64,000 nt of DNA from Peptococcaceae bacterium BICA1-7 (GCA_000802095.1 JUEB01000033.1:465015-529014), one strand, 5' to 3'; counted from the first letter of the stretch, positions 8,003-16,594 are shown. Notes: generated by a model from the sequence alone, not told the origin. Translations and numbers: made by a program.

Positions 8003-9208
8003 ATGAATAAAAAAGTGATTCTAATTGTTGTATTAGCAATGGTTTTAATGGCAAGTCCAGTTTTTGCATCAGTGCAAATAGATTACACAGGTGGGGGTAC
8101 CATTTATCATTTATTTACGGATAGATGGTCTGAGGTGCACAGATTCCCTGCCAGCGATGTTTTAACGAGAATAACCTTTACTCCAAGGGATACCGGAGGG
8201 AGTTTTGAAGATCGTTATCCATATGCCTTTAGAGTTAAATCAGGCGGAACTCAAATTGGAAGTACAATCTATGTAGAATTAAGTCAATCTGGGACAGTTG
8301 CTTTTGCGCCTTGCTCAAATATAAGTGTAGAGGCTCAGATTTGTAGTGGTCATAACTCTAGCTGGACAATGACTGTGGATATGATTTTAACAAAAGTTGG
8401 TTATATAGCTGATATAGGGGATATACAACCAGCAATAAATGCAGCAAATGCAGCAAAAACATCCGCAGACATCAGTGCAGCGCAGGCATCCGCATCATTA
8501 AATGCAGTTAGTAATGTAAGCGGTAACACGGTTTCAGCAGTAAGGGATGCCAGCGGAACTGTGCTATCCGAGGCGCGGCAGGCAAAAACAAATTCGCAAA
8601 TTGCTAGTACGAATTCCTCCCAGGCCAGTACAAACGCCCAGAACGCATATAATACGGCCCAGACGGTGAATACAAAGGTTGATTCTCTTACAGCTGCAGT
8701 TAATCAAATTAACACATCGATCATAGGCGTAAATGATGATAACACACTTGTATCAGCCGTAAGAGACCCTGGCGGGACAGTGCTTTCAGTTTCAAAGGAT
8801 ACCCAGGGGGCCGTAGAGGATTTAAATGGAAACACCATTACTGCCATTAGAGACAGCAACGGCACGGTGCTGGATGCCTCAAGGAGTGCCAATGAAAAGA
8901 TAGATACTCTCCAAACGACAGTAAATAATTACATGTCCTCAGACACCTCACCCCCTGTCATAAAATTGAATACTGTCTCCGGAGCCAGGGCCACCAGCGG
9001 CAGTTCAATAAAGATTATAGTAAGTGCCTCTGATAACATCAGCAGCAATTTTTCATACAGCCTGGACGATACAACCTACCAGCCCTTACCTGTTGATAGA
9101 ATTATTACGGTCCCCTTAATTGGGTTTGGTTCCATTCCAATCAATATCTGGGTTAAGGATGAAGCTGGAAATATAGGTATGGATTGCATTGTTATTAGAA
9201 GAATCTGA
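8003..9208 (+). CDS. Secreted fibre-like protein, paralogue 2 of 3
   Basis: A 401-residue protein with a clear signal peptide (cut after VFA, about residue 23). The head (about 24-140) does not resemble the heads of paralogues 1 and 3. The stalk (about 145-310) carries four AVRDxxGTVL-type motifs spaced by heptad-like polar/Ala runs (SQASTNAQNAYNTAQ), and the last 90 residues are the shared Ig-like domain (TSPPV...WVKDEAGN). It begins at ATG after AAAGGAGGAG. It lies 95 bp after paralogue 1 with no clear terminator between, so it may share a transcript. Likely surface fibre; function unknown. Confidence 0.7.
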   Translation: MNKKVILIVVLAMVLMASPVFASVQIDYTGGGTIYHLFTDRWSEVHRFPASDVLTRITFTPRDTGGSFEDRYPYAFRVKSGGTQIGSTIYVELSQSGTVAFAPCSNISVEAQICSGHNSSWTMTVDMILTKVGYIADIGDIQPAINAANAAKTSADISAAQASASLNAVSNVSGNTVSAVRDASGTVLSEARQAKTNSQIASTNSSQASTNAQNAYNTAQTVNTKVDSLTAAVNQINTSIIGVNDDNTLVSAVRDPGGTVLSVSKDTQGAVEDLNGNTITAIRDSNGTVLDASRSANEKIDTLQTTVNNYMSSDTSPPVIKLNTVSGARATSGSSIKIIVSASDNISSNFSYSLDDTTYQPLPVDRIITVPLIGFGSIPINIWVKDEAGNIGMDCIVIRRI

Positions 9209-9269
9209 GACAGCAGTATAAAAACAGGTTGAGTGTTTTCCATGAGGAGAATTATCGGAGGTGGTTTTA

Positions 9270-10478
9270 ATGATAAGAAAACTTTGTTTGCTATGCTTTT
9301 TAAGGAAGCTGATTATTTTACACATTTGTCTTATTGCGTTTATCTGTTTGCCCACAATATCTCAAGCTGCGACATACTCATACGATACAGGGATAATTGC
9401 TTATGAATTATTTGAATATAATAATCCCTTATCTGTACAAATTACAGGTTTTAATAGAACTAATGCAGTGACACAGGCACTGGCATACAGTTTAAGTACA
9501 TATAATGCTGGCGGTGAAAAATGGCGGATAAATTATGTGGTACCAGATGACGGCAGTACCTGGAATGTGACAGGAGTAATTACCAGCTATTATATTAGGC
9601 AATATGATGGTATATCAGCCGGGTCTTATGGTCTTTTGGGTATCGGTAATTCTACATTTACTGCTACGCATACTACTGGAGGTACATATGTCGGGGCTTC
9701 AATTGGCGCGGCAACAACTGCGGCCAATACTGCAGCCAATAACGCCGGAGCAGCGGCAGCTAACTCTTTAAACGCTTATAACGCTGTATCCAGCGCCAAC
9801 GGCAATGCTATTACTGCCGTAAGGGACGGGAGTGGAACTGTACTCTCTGAGGCCCGGCAGGCCAAAACAAACTCACAGAATGCATACAATACAGCGCAGA
9901 CGGTTAATACAAAGGTTGACGCGCTCACGGCTGCTGTTAATGATATCAACACATCAATTACCGGAGTAAACGATGATAACTCGTTAATTGTCTCGGCTGT
10001 AAGGGACCCGAACGGGACGGTGCTGGATATTTCCAAAGACGCTTACGGGGCCGTGGAGGACGCTAACGGCAACACCATTAATGCAGTAAGGGACACCAGC
10101 GGAACTGTTTTAGAGGCATCACGCTCAGCATATAACGAGGCCAATACCGCAAACACAAAAATAGATAACCTCCAGACCACTGTGAACAATATACAGAATA
10201 CTCTCGGGAGCGACACTACCTCCCCGGTGGTAAAGATAAGGACTGCTTCAGGGGCTGCCGCTACCTCCGGCAATACAATAAGGGTAGTGGTAAGCGCCAG
10301 TGATAATGTGAGCACAGAATTTGATTATAGTCTGGATGGGACCGGTTATCAGCCTCTGCCTAGTGACGGGGTTATACTCATGCCTGTAGATTCACCCGGA
10401 CCGAATCTTATAACAGTATGGGTAAAGGATGAAGCCGGAAATATTGGCAGAGAATCAATAACAATAAGAAAGCTTTAA
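9270..10478 (+). CDS. Secreted fibre-like protein, paralogue 3 of 3
   Basis: A 402-residue protein. GGAGG at 9257-9261 sets the start at ATG 9270; an in-frame GTG at 9261 lies inside that ribosome site. The signal peptide ends near ISQA. The head (about 35-150) shares the VPDDGSTWNVTG segment with paralogue 1 (YTLPDDGCTWRVTI), so those two heads are related. The stalk contains three AVRDxxGTVL motifs and matches paralogue 2 over long stretches; the Ig-like C end (residues ~315-402) is shared by all three. A terminator follows 14 bp after the stop, closing the three-gene set. Confidence 0.7.
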   Translation: MIRKLCLLCFLRKLIILHICLIAFICLPTISQAATYSYDTGIIAYELFEYNNPLSVQITGFNRTNAVTQALAYSLSTYNAGGEKWRINYVVPDDGSTWNVTGVITSYYIRQYDGISAGSYGLLGIGNSTFTATHTTGGTYVGASIGAATTAANTAANNAGAAAANSLNAYNAVSSANGNAITAVRDGSGTVLSEARQAKTNSQNAYNTAQTVNTKVDALTAAVNDINTSITGVNDDNSLIVSAVRDPNGTVLDISKDAYGAVEDANGNTINAVRDTSGTVLEASRSAYNEANTANTKIDNLQTTVNNIQNTLGSDTTSPVVKIRTASGAAATSGNTIRVVVSASDNVSTEFDYSLDGTGYQPLPSDGVILMPVDSPGPNLITVWVKDEAGNIGRESITIRKL

Positions 10479-10492
10479 AGAACTTTGTTGAT

Positions 10493-10517
10493 CCGGATAA
10501 TCCGGGTTTTTCTTTTT
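10493..10517 (+). terminator. Terminator after fibre-protein genes
   Basis: Short hairpin CCGGA-TAA-TCCGG at 10493-10505 followed by a T-rich tract (GTTTTTCTTTTT). Placed just after the third paralogue. Confidence 0.7.
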
Positions 10518-10534
10518 ATAGAGGGGGTTTTTGG

Positions 10535-11272
10535 ATGATTAAAAAGACTTTGGCACTATTAACCATATCAGCATTATTGGCACTGTCCGGGTGTGCTAAC
10601 GCAAAAACCGGCCTGACGGAGCCTGCCAGGGTGGCTGAGACGTATATAAATGCCTCGACAGCGCTTAAATGGGATGTGGTTGACGGTATATTGTGCGGCG
10701 AGGCCCTGGTGGATGCGAGAAAGAATCGGGCAAGGGTTACAAGATCAGAAGAAGTTATAGCAATTAAAACCAAATCCATTTTTATTACAGGGGAAATTGC
10801 CGAGGTTGAGGCCGATGTTTCAAAAAAAGCCACTTATGGGGCAGACCGGGAGGCCTACAGGTTCAGTCTGCAAAAACAGGGCGATAGCTGGAAGATATAT
10901 AACTGCCAATATGGTGAGTACCAGCACGGGGAATTAAAACCGGGCCCTTTGCCGGCCGGAGTGGACGGGGTGGTAAGGGAGTACATTGAGCTGCCGGCTG
11001 CTAAAAAGCAGGAGAGCTCCGCCCGTTTCCTGGCGGGAAGGCTGCTAAAGATATCGGCTGCCCAGGGTCAACTTCCCCAGGTATCGGAGGGGGAGGTTAA
11101 GCAGGCGGTTAAAAACATAACCTGCCTGGGCGCCGCAGACGATTATGCCATTGTTCAGGCTGACTATTATATTTCCCGGGAGGAAAAGACCTACCCGGCC
11201 ACGGCTATAATTGATCTGGCTGCCGTGGAGGGAGTCTGGAGAATTGTAAGGCTCAATATCAGCAAAATATAG
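10535..11272 (+). CDS. Putative lipoprotein, possible duplicated NTF2-like domains
   Basis: A 245-residue protein whose signal peptide ends in a lipobox (ALSGC, Cys20), so it should be lipidated and held on the outer face of the membrane. After it come two halves of about 100 residues, each with an alpha then beta pattern (AETYINASTALKWDVVDGIL; FLAGRLLKISAAQ) that suggests NTF2/DUF4878-like folds, which often bind peptides or ligands outside the cell. It lies between the fibre paralogues and a secreted propeller-like protein and 15 bp from the latter, so a shared role at the surface is likely. No enzyme motif is seen. Confidence 0.55.
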   Translation: MIKKTLALLTISALLALSGCANAKTGLTEPARVAETYINASTALKWDVVDGILCGEALVDARKNRARVTRSEEVIAIKTKSIFITGEIAEVEADVSKKATYGADREAYRFSLQKQGDSWKIYNCQYGEYQHGELKPGPLPAGVDGVVREYIELPAAKKQESSARFLAGRLLKISAAQGQLPQVSEGEVKQAVKNITCLGAADDYAIVQADYYISREEKTYPATAIIDLAAVEGVWRIVRLNISKI

Positions 11273-11286
11273 GGGGTTATGGAACC

Positions 11287-12954
11287 GTGAGAAAAATGGT
11301 TTTATCTGCTTTTATATTCATGGCAGTAGTCCTGACGGCGGTCTCTGCCCGGGCCGATACATTTAACGATGATTTCTCCGGCAGCAGTAATATTGATTTC
11401 AATAAAACAACCGCCTATTATAACAGCGAGGAAGGCTGCATGGAGCTCCCCCTGCAGGAGGTGCCCAATGCCCTTGCCCTTCAGGATGTGGGCCAGGGCT
11501 ACGCTGTGGCCACCACTGACGGGATCAAAATGTATGAGCTGGACGATGCCACCGGGCAGGTAGCCGAGAATCCGGCCTTCTCCTGTGACTTTGCCACTGA
11601 CTCCATTGGAGTGGCCATACAGCAGGACACTTTAGGCATATGGTCAATTACCCGGGATTCAGTGGCCTACTACCGGCACGAGGGCGGCTCAATGGCAGAC
11701 AACCCCCATCTGAAAGTATCTGGCTTATCAAACCTTCTGTCTGTGGCCGGTTTTAAAAACAGCGACAGAGGAATCGTTCTTAAAGAAGACGATGACGGAA
11801 AGGCCGTGGTTGACAGGTATGAGGTTGTGGGTACCCAGTTGCAGAATACCTTCACATACAACCCGGATATTACCGATCCTGTTGCTGTTTCAATAGTGAA
11901 CGACAGCCCGGACTTCCGCCTGGCCACAAAGGATGCCGTTTATTATTTCATGTATGACGATGGTACCGGGGGGTACGTAGAGGACCCGGCTAAAAAGATC
12001 TCCGGACTGGAGGATATAGCCGGTGTGGGCGCCGACAACACTGGAAACGCTATTATGACCCCTGAGGGTGTTGATTATTTTTTGAACCTGGATGACGGCG
12101 GAGCTGTCAGGGTGGATGATTACAGCCTCAATGCCTCTGATAAGCCGGTGGCGGTCAGTCTGAGAGCCGGGACAGTTGAGTATGCCTACATAAATGAAGA
12201 TGGATTATTGAAATATTATACCCTGGATGACGCTACAGATCAGGTTGTCCGGGACATCTCCCTGGAGCCTTCAGCTGCCTTTAGCCTCAATAGAGGTTAC
12301 CTGACACCAAGGTTATATTACAGTAAAGCCTTTTCTACTGCCGAGGAGTACGATGCTGTTTACCTGGAAGCTGTTGTGGACATTCCTGCAGGAACTGCAA
12401 TTCTATTCCAGGTTTCCTCTGATGGAGTAAACTTTTATGATATCGAATTAAACACCTGGGATGTTATACCTAAGGGAAATAACTTTGTGGTAAAAGCAGA
12501 GCTCTCCACCACAGATAGTAGCCAGACACCGAGAATAAACAGGGTAGAATTGACCGTTGGCGATGATTTTCAAATTGTAGCCAATGTGGAGCCGGAAGTG
12601 GCTGAGAGGGGAAGAAATATATTGGTTACCGCCAGGGCGGTAAAGGTTGACACCGGGGGCACTGTGGATATGGATTTCATGACGGCTATAATACCAATGG
12701 CTGAAAAAGAAGATGGAAGTCCGGCCCTTCCCGGTGGGCAGCCTTCCCGGGAGGTCAGTATGACCAATACCGGAAGTCAGTGGGAATATATCTATTCTAT
12801 CGGTGAAAAGACGCTGGATGACCGGTGGCCGGATGACGGGATCTATATGATAGAGGTAACCGGGACCAAGGGCGCGGTCAGAAGGGAGGCCAGGATTAGT
12901 CTGGAAATAAGGGGGCACATACTGAACAGGGTTATTGTGAGAACATACAGCTGA
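11287..12954 (+). CDS. Secreted propeller-like protein with beta-sandwich C end
   Basis: A 555-residue protein with a signal peptide (cut near ARA, residue 23). Residues 40-340 hold degenerate repeats of the type VAVxxxxDxxxxAT-x-DGVxYYxxDDxTGxxxxDPxxxISGL, which suggest a beta-propeller. Residues 350-435 look like a discoidin/sandwich module (TAEEYDAVYLEAV...) and the end (about 440-555) like an Ig-type fold. The GTG start is set by GGGGG 9 bp upstream; an ATG 9 bp later in frame is possible. It is the last gene of the lipoprotein pair. It may be a pilus-tip or adhesion protein, by analogy with large proteins of pilus loci; this is inference. Confidence 0.5.
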   Translation: MRKMVLSAFIFMAVVLTAVSARADTFNDDFSGSSNIDFNKTTAYYNSEEGCMELPLQEVPNALALQDVGQGYAVATTDGIKMYELDDATGQVAENPAFSCDFATDSIGVAIQQDTLGIWSITRDSVAYYRHEGGSMADNPHLKVSGLSNLLSVAGFKNSDRGIVLKEDDDGKAVVDRYEVVGTQLQNTFTYNPDITDPVAVSIVNDSPDFRLATKDAVYYFMYDDGTGGYVEDPAKKISGLEDIAGVGADNTGNAIMTPEGVDYFLNLDDGGAVRVDDYSLNASDKPVAVSLRAGTVEYAYINEDGLLKYYTLDDATDQVVRDISLEPSAAFSLNRGYLTPRLYYSKAFSTAEEYDAVYLEAVVDIPAGTAILFQVSSDGVNFYDIELNTWDVIPKGNNFVVKAELSTTDSSQTPRINRVELTVGDDFQIVANVEPEVAERGRNILVTARAVKVDTGGTVDMDFMTAIIPMAEKEDGSPALPGGQPSREVSMTNTGSQWEYIYSIGEKTLDDRWPDDGIYMIEVTGTKGAVRREARISLEIRGHILNRVIVRTYS

Positions 12955-13078
12955 CTTACTATTTTTTATATTTTCTTGACAGCCCCGGAATTTTTAGACC
13001 ATGCCAAATCGGCATCAATCCTGTCTACACTCTATGTGTTTTCCTGAAATAACATGCACTTCTGTCTTTGTGCCATGT

Positions 13079-14104
13079 TTAATATTTTGACTTAACTACA
13101 GATATTGTCCTGCCCACATCGATTTCATGGATTATTTTATCGTTATTTACAATTAATAATCTATTATTTATTTGATCGCCAACCAAAATGTCATTACCAT
13201 TAAAAGCTATATCACGAGGGTGGTGAATGTTTTCTAGTCTCTTAGTCAGCACATTTTTAGAAGGATCAATTAATGAAATTGATTCACCAGACATATCATC
13301 AACATTATAATGTGTTATATACAAAAATGATTTACCATTAATTTCATTAGTATATATTCTCCAGGGATTATTATCTGCAAGTTCTACTTTTTCTATCATT
13401 CGAGGTTCTCTTTTCCAATCTATCACATAAAGCGAGGGTTCACTTGATAAATCGTTTAAAGCATATATTGCATTGTCTATTACCTTTATTGAAGAAGCTT
13501 TAAAATAAATTGGTATTGTATCAATAATAGAATTATTATCCAGATCTATAATATCTATTCTGTCATTATAATCCGCATCCCACGAACTAACAATCATTAT
13601 GTTTTCCTTTGCAAAAGTTATATCCTCTATTTCATAATTATAGGGCATGCAATTAACCACTTGATCATTTGTAGTATCAATAGTACTGATATAGTTTTGA
13701 CCTAAAAAACGAATATGGCCAACATATATTTTATCATTATATTGGTTGTATTTGATAACCCTGGGCAACGGAAACTCTAGCTCAATATTCTTGATGATTT
13801 TACCATACTGAAGTACTGCAACCTCTTTGCCAGCTTTAGAAAGGCTTCCTCTTATTGCTATATATATTTTTCCATTTCTTGCAGGAGTCATACTCCATGC
13901 ACCATTAACCCGCGTTTTATTTAAAATACTGTAATCTTTACCAGATATATAAAATACATCTCTCGAAGTATTTAAACAATAAATTTCTTCATTTTCCTTT
14001 GCAACAGCATACTCACTTTGTGGTGAATTTTTAAAGCTATAATAAATAAAAGCAATGGCTACAACTATAGCAGAGAACATTGCTCCGATCATAATTTTTT
14101 TCAT
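13079..14104 (-). CDS. Membrane-anchored beta-propeller-like protein
   Basis: A 341-residue protein with one N-terminal membrane helix (about 5-24) and an external domain of repeated blades (YAVAKENEEIYCLNTSRDVFYI, KIYVGHIRF, ISTIDTTNDQVV, ITFAKENIMIV, IDIIDLDNNSIIDTI), like YncE/NHL-type propellers. The longest frame begins at 14173, but AGGAGA just upstream of ATG 14104 marks the real start. The DNA is clearly more AT-rich than the flanks, as in the next minus-strand gene, which hints at a separate origin. Ligand and role are unknown. Confidence 0.55.
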   Translation of the reverse strand: MKKIMIGAMFSAIVVAIAFIYYSFKNSPQSEYAVAKENEEIYCLNTSRDVFYISGKDYSILNKTRVNGAWSMTPARNGKIYIAIRGSLSKAGKEVAVLQYGKIIKNIELEFPLPRVIKYNQYNDKIYVGHIRFLGQNYISTIDTTNDQVVNCMPYNYEIEDITFAKENIMIVSSWDADYNDRIDIIDLDNNSIIDTIPIYFKASSIKVIDNAIYALNDLSSEPSLYVIDWKREPRMIEKVELADNNPWRIYTNEINGKSFLYITHYNVDDMSGESISLIDPSKNVLTKRLENIHHPRDIAFNGNDILVGDQINNRLLIVNNDKIIHEIDVGRTISVVKSKY

Positions 14105-14254
14105 TATTTGTGTCTCCTCGCATAATAACTCAATTACTGATAATTGAAGAAGTTCTATCCATTTAACCAACAATATTTTTGTAAGACAGAAACAAGAACA
14201 TTTGCATAATAGCTTTTTACAGAGCTATTGTTATATAAAATATTGCGAATAATT

Positions 14255-14294
14255 AAGTACCGGGGAGGAGAAGACATGTTCCCCCCCGGTACTT
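14255..14294. terminator. Hairpin between the two AT-rich minus-strand genes
   Basis: An 11-bp perfect stem (AAGTACCGGGG / CCCCGGTACTT) with an 18-nt loop lies 8 bp beyond the stop of the permuted NlpC/P60-like gene on the minus strand. The T-tract is weak on that strand (TAATTATT), better on the plus strand (CGTCTTTTT), so direction is uncertain. Confidence 0.6.
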
Positions 14295-14301
14295 CGTCTT
14301 T

Positions 14302-15120
14302 TTAGTAAGCAGATGCAAAAATACTAGTATCATCACTACCTTCAATATCATCAGGCACACATAGTCCACCATCTTCATTTAAGTCACAAATATAATGTTC
14401 TTCCCAACCAACCCAAGGTAGTTTTGTGCAATACCAAGTACCTCTATCATTGAACGACGTAAATCCATATGGTTCTCCAAGTTGGTCTTTTAGATAATCA
14501 ACTATGAAGTTTCTGGTCTCAGTTCGAATTTCGTTATCATAGTCTGGTACCCAAACACCAATTGCTTCGTCATAATTATCGCGATACCAACTTTTATCTT
14601 CCCAAATAACACCGTCGCCATTCCCTTGATCACTTAATTGTGCTGAGATAAATTCCCCGCGACCTTCATCATATGTTCCCCCATGTCTGTAATAGCCGTA
14701 CAAGCATATGCCATCATGCACTAGAATTATATCTGCATCCTCAAATGCTGAGTAGCTTATTGAGTTACTACCTGTAGGTTCTTCATCACCCAAACTTAGA
14801 GTACTGATATCACCAGATGAATCAGATTTGGATTTAACTTTATTGCCAAATTGTCTCATGTCACCTTCAATTAATTTTATAAACTCCTTGGCTTCAGGTG
14901 AATCTAAGTCATTTATCTTTGAATCATCTATCACATAATTATTCTTATAATAATCTTTAATATTTTTTTCAATTTGTTTGATAGTACCCTTGCTCTCCAA
15001 CTCTTTCATCTGCTTAACTTTTAAGTTGAGCTTATCTCCTTTTTCAGCTGCGTTAGCAGATATAGGAATAATTAACAAGAGTGTTGCAAGTAACATACTT
15101 AATACTTTTCTAAATACCAT
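14302..15120 (-). CDS. Secreted permuted NlpC/P60-like (YiiX-type) protein
   Basis: A 272-residue protein with a signal peptide (cut after ANA, residue 24), a charged helical linker (about 25-110) and a papain-like domain. The domain has a strand ADIILVHDG, then RHGGTYDEGRGEFISAQ (His candidate), and near the end GTWYCTKLPWVGW (Cys candidate); this order of His before Cys is typical of circularly permuted NlpC/P60 enzymes such as YiiX/YycO. Likely substrates are peptidoglycan peptides or lipids. AAAGGAGGT precedes the ATG. The AT-rich base use sets it apart from most of the window. Confidence 0.6.
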   Translation of the reverse strand: MVFRKVLSMLLATLLLIIPISANAAEKGDKLNLKVKQMKELESKGTIKQIEKNIKDYYKNNYVIDDSKINDLDSPEAKEFIKLIEGDMRQFGNKVKSKSDSSGDISTLSLGDEEPTGSNSISYSAFEDADIILVHDGICLYGYYRHGGTYDEGRGEFISAQLSDQGNGDGVIWEDKSWYRDNYDEAIGVWVPDYDNEIRTETRNFIVDYLKDQLGEPYGFTSFNDRGTWYCTKLPWVGWEEHYICDLNEDGGLCVPDDIEGSDDTSIFASAY

Positions 15121-15459
15121 CCGGATATACCTCCTTTAAAATAGCTATCTGTTAAAATACTCTGTAAACATTCCTATGTAAAGAAAAGATTCTTGTATAA
15201 CCACCCCCTCCAACACACTTCTTACTCCTTCCGCAGTCCGCACCTAAAAAAAGAACCCAACTGATGTTAGGAATACATATTCTACAATAAAAAATCAAAA
15301 CCTCCCAGAAAAACCAAAAAATAACATATTATGGTCTACAAAGGTTTATATCGTGTCTAAAAGTATAATATTTATGTCCCAAACGGTAAAATATTCCTTT
15401 TGTCAATAAACCGCCTTCTATAGAAGTTTAGGACAGCGGACTTAATATTTTTATCTTTC
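15121..15459. other. AT-rich intergenic stretch
   Basis: About 340 bp between the start of the minus-strand secreted protein and the promoter of the DUF3796-like/XRE pair. It must hold the minus-strand promoter, but no consensus site stands out. No reading frame with a ribosome site was found. Confidence 0.4.
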
Positions 15460-15488
15460 TTGACAGCCGGCAGTTGTTATAATATAAT
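15460..15488 (+). promoter_or_regulatory. Consensus sigma-A promoter
   Basis: TTGACA (15460-15465), a 17-bp spacer and TATAAT (15483-15488): a perfect match to the vegetative consensus. The -10 box lies inside the first of three operators (next entry), so a bound repressor would exclude RNA polymerase. Confidence 0.85.
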
Positions 15489-15535
15489 AACAAAAAGTTA
15501 TAAATAGATAACATATTGTTAAAAAATTATAACAA
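15474..15535. promoter_or_regulatory. Three phased inverted-repeat operators
   Basis: Three copies of one dyad: TTGTTAT-N6-ATAACAA (15474-15493), a copy with core GTTAT-N6-ATAAC (15497-15512), and TTGTTA-N8-TAACAA (15516-15535). Their centres are 15483.5, 15504.5 and 15525.5, exactly 21 bp (two helical turns) apart. Operator 1 covers the -10 box and operator 3 reaches the ribosome site. The XRE protein encoded two genes downstream is the likely ligand, giving autoregulation. Confidence 0.8.
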
Positions 15536-15548
15536 GGAGGGTATTACT

Positions 15549-15884
15549 ATGTATGGCAAGTGGCTAAAGTACCTGGGGCTGCTGGGATTCCTGGGCCTGC
15601 TGGGGTTTTTTACCGACAATCCCGGCTTTTACGGTTTTTTCGGCTTTTTTAGCTTTTTTAGCTATGGGAAGAGGGTCATGGATGAGAGGTTTGAGGCCGA
15701 TGTAAACAGGTCGGCCAGAAACGCCTTTGTTGTATCCATGGCCACCTTTGCGGTGGGACTGGCAGCGGGCAGCCTCAGTAAAAATACGCAGGTATTTCTA
15801 TTGGCCTTCGCGCTGGGCTTTGCCATTCAGGTAATGGTGTTCAGCTTCTCGATGGTGTACTACGACCGGAAGGGCAACTGCTGA
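15549..15884 (+). CDS. DUF3796-like small membrane protein
   Basis: A 111-residue protein with an aromatic, Gly-rich start ([31 protein letters not shown]) and two further membrane helices (about 50-70 and 75-100). This layout matches the DUF3796 family, typically found next to a small XRE regulator. The start is set at ATG 15549 by AAGGAGGG; the longer frame from 15516 begins inside the third operator. The next gene's ATG overlaps its stop. The role is unknown. Confidence 0.65.
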   Translation: MYGKWLKYLGLLGFLGLLGFFTDNPGFYGFFGFFSFFSYGKRVMDERFEADVNRSARNAFVVSMATFAVGLAAGSLSKNTQVFLLAFALGFAIQVMVFSFSMVYYDRKGNC

Positions 15885-16087
15885 TGGGGCTGAAAACAAG
15901 GATTAAGGAATACCGGGCCAGGCTGGACATGACCCAGGAGGACCTGGCCAAAAAGGTTGGGGTAAGGCGGGAAACAATTGTTCACATGGAAAAGGGGAAG
16001 TACAACCCGTCCCTTAAGCTGGCCTTTGACATTGCCAGAGTGCTGGACGCCACGGTGGAGGAGATTTTTAGCTTTACCGATGAGTAA
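15884..16087 (+). CDS. XRE-family (Cro/CI) transcriptional regulator
   Basis: A 67-residue single-domain helix-turn-helix protein: [39 protein letters not shown] is the XRE core. It matches the small YozG-type regulators that pair with membrane partners. It is translationally coupled to the membrane gene (TGATG). Given three identical operators at the promoter of this two-gene operon, it most likely represses its own transcription. Confidence 0.88.
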   Translation: MGLKTRIKEYRARLDMTQEDLAKKVGVRRETIVHMEKGKYNPSLKLAFDIARVLDATVEEIFSFTDE

Positions 16088-16393
16088 TGTATGCCTTTAA
16101 TGGTATAATATAGCTTATATACTATACAAAGGAAAAAGTATGCATTTAAGCCTGGATAAGGCCTGCGAGAGCAGACTTTTTTCTTTTTAAGGACAATTTA
16201 ATGTCATTTATTCTGTCCTGGCACTGTCATAAAAAAAAGAAAAATTTTTATGAAACATATAGGCTTCTGGTGCGTCTATATATACAGGTAGTAAAGAGCC
16301 GCAGCCATCTATTTTATATCTCCGGTAATCAGCCGGGGACCGAAGGGCGCACGGATGAAGTCCCGGCGGCGGTTTTAAAGGAGGTGACTTAAG
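16088..16393. other. Intergenic leader region, unidentified
   Basis: About 300 bp with no convincing gene. CTGC-GAGA-GCAG at 16165-16176 followed by ACTTTTTTCTTTTT is a weak terminator candidate for the XRE operon. Between 16260 and 16380 lies a GC-rich stretch (GGTAATCAGCCGGGGACCGAAGG) just upstream of the small hydrophobic frame at 16394; it could be a structured leader but matches no riboswitch that I recognise. Confidence 0.35.
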
Positions 16394-16480
16394 ATAAACG
16401 GGCGATTCGCCATTTTTGTAGGGTTTGTTATAGCCCTGGCCTTGCTGACCATAAACCTGCCCCACATAAAACCACTATAA
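16394..16480 (+). CDS. Possible 28-residue membrane peptide with ATA start
   Basis: A short frame encodes NGRFAIFVGFVIALALLTIN followed by LPHIKPL: one hydrophobic helix with a basic start. An excellent ribosome site (AAAGGAGGTGA, 16377-16387) stands at the right distance, but the codon in place is ATA (16394), not ATG/GTG/TTG; upstream the frame is closed by TGA. A very strong terminator follows at 16553. Either a rare ATA start or a start-lost small gene. Confidence 0.4.
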   Translation: MNGRFAIFVGFVIALALLTINLPHIKPL

Positions 16481-16552
16481 TATAACGACAGCAGTGAGAG
16501 GCACGTATCCGCCCTAAAGAGCGGGTGTTTAAATATAACTTGCCCTACCCTT

Positions 16553-16594
16553 AAAGACATAGCCCCGGATGTAAATCCGGGGCTATGTCTTTTT
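16553..16594 (+). terminator. Strong terminator
   Basis: An 18-bp perfect stem (AAAGACATAGCCCCGGAT / ATCCGGGGCTATGTCTTT) with a GTAA loop, followed by TTCCC. It is one of the strongest hairpins in the window, yet only the 28-residue frame at 16394 precedes it, which argues that this frame or a small RNA is transcribed. Confidence 0.85.

Noticed and set aside
16201..16392. 63-codon frame upstream of the small hydrophobic peptide
   Set aside because: No ribosome site, low-complexity lysine start, and it ends inside the ribosome site of the next frame.
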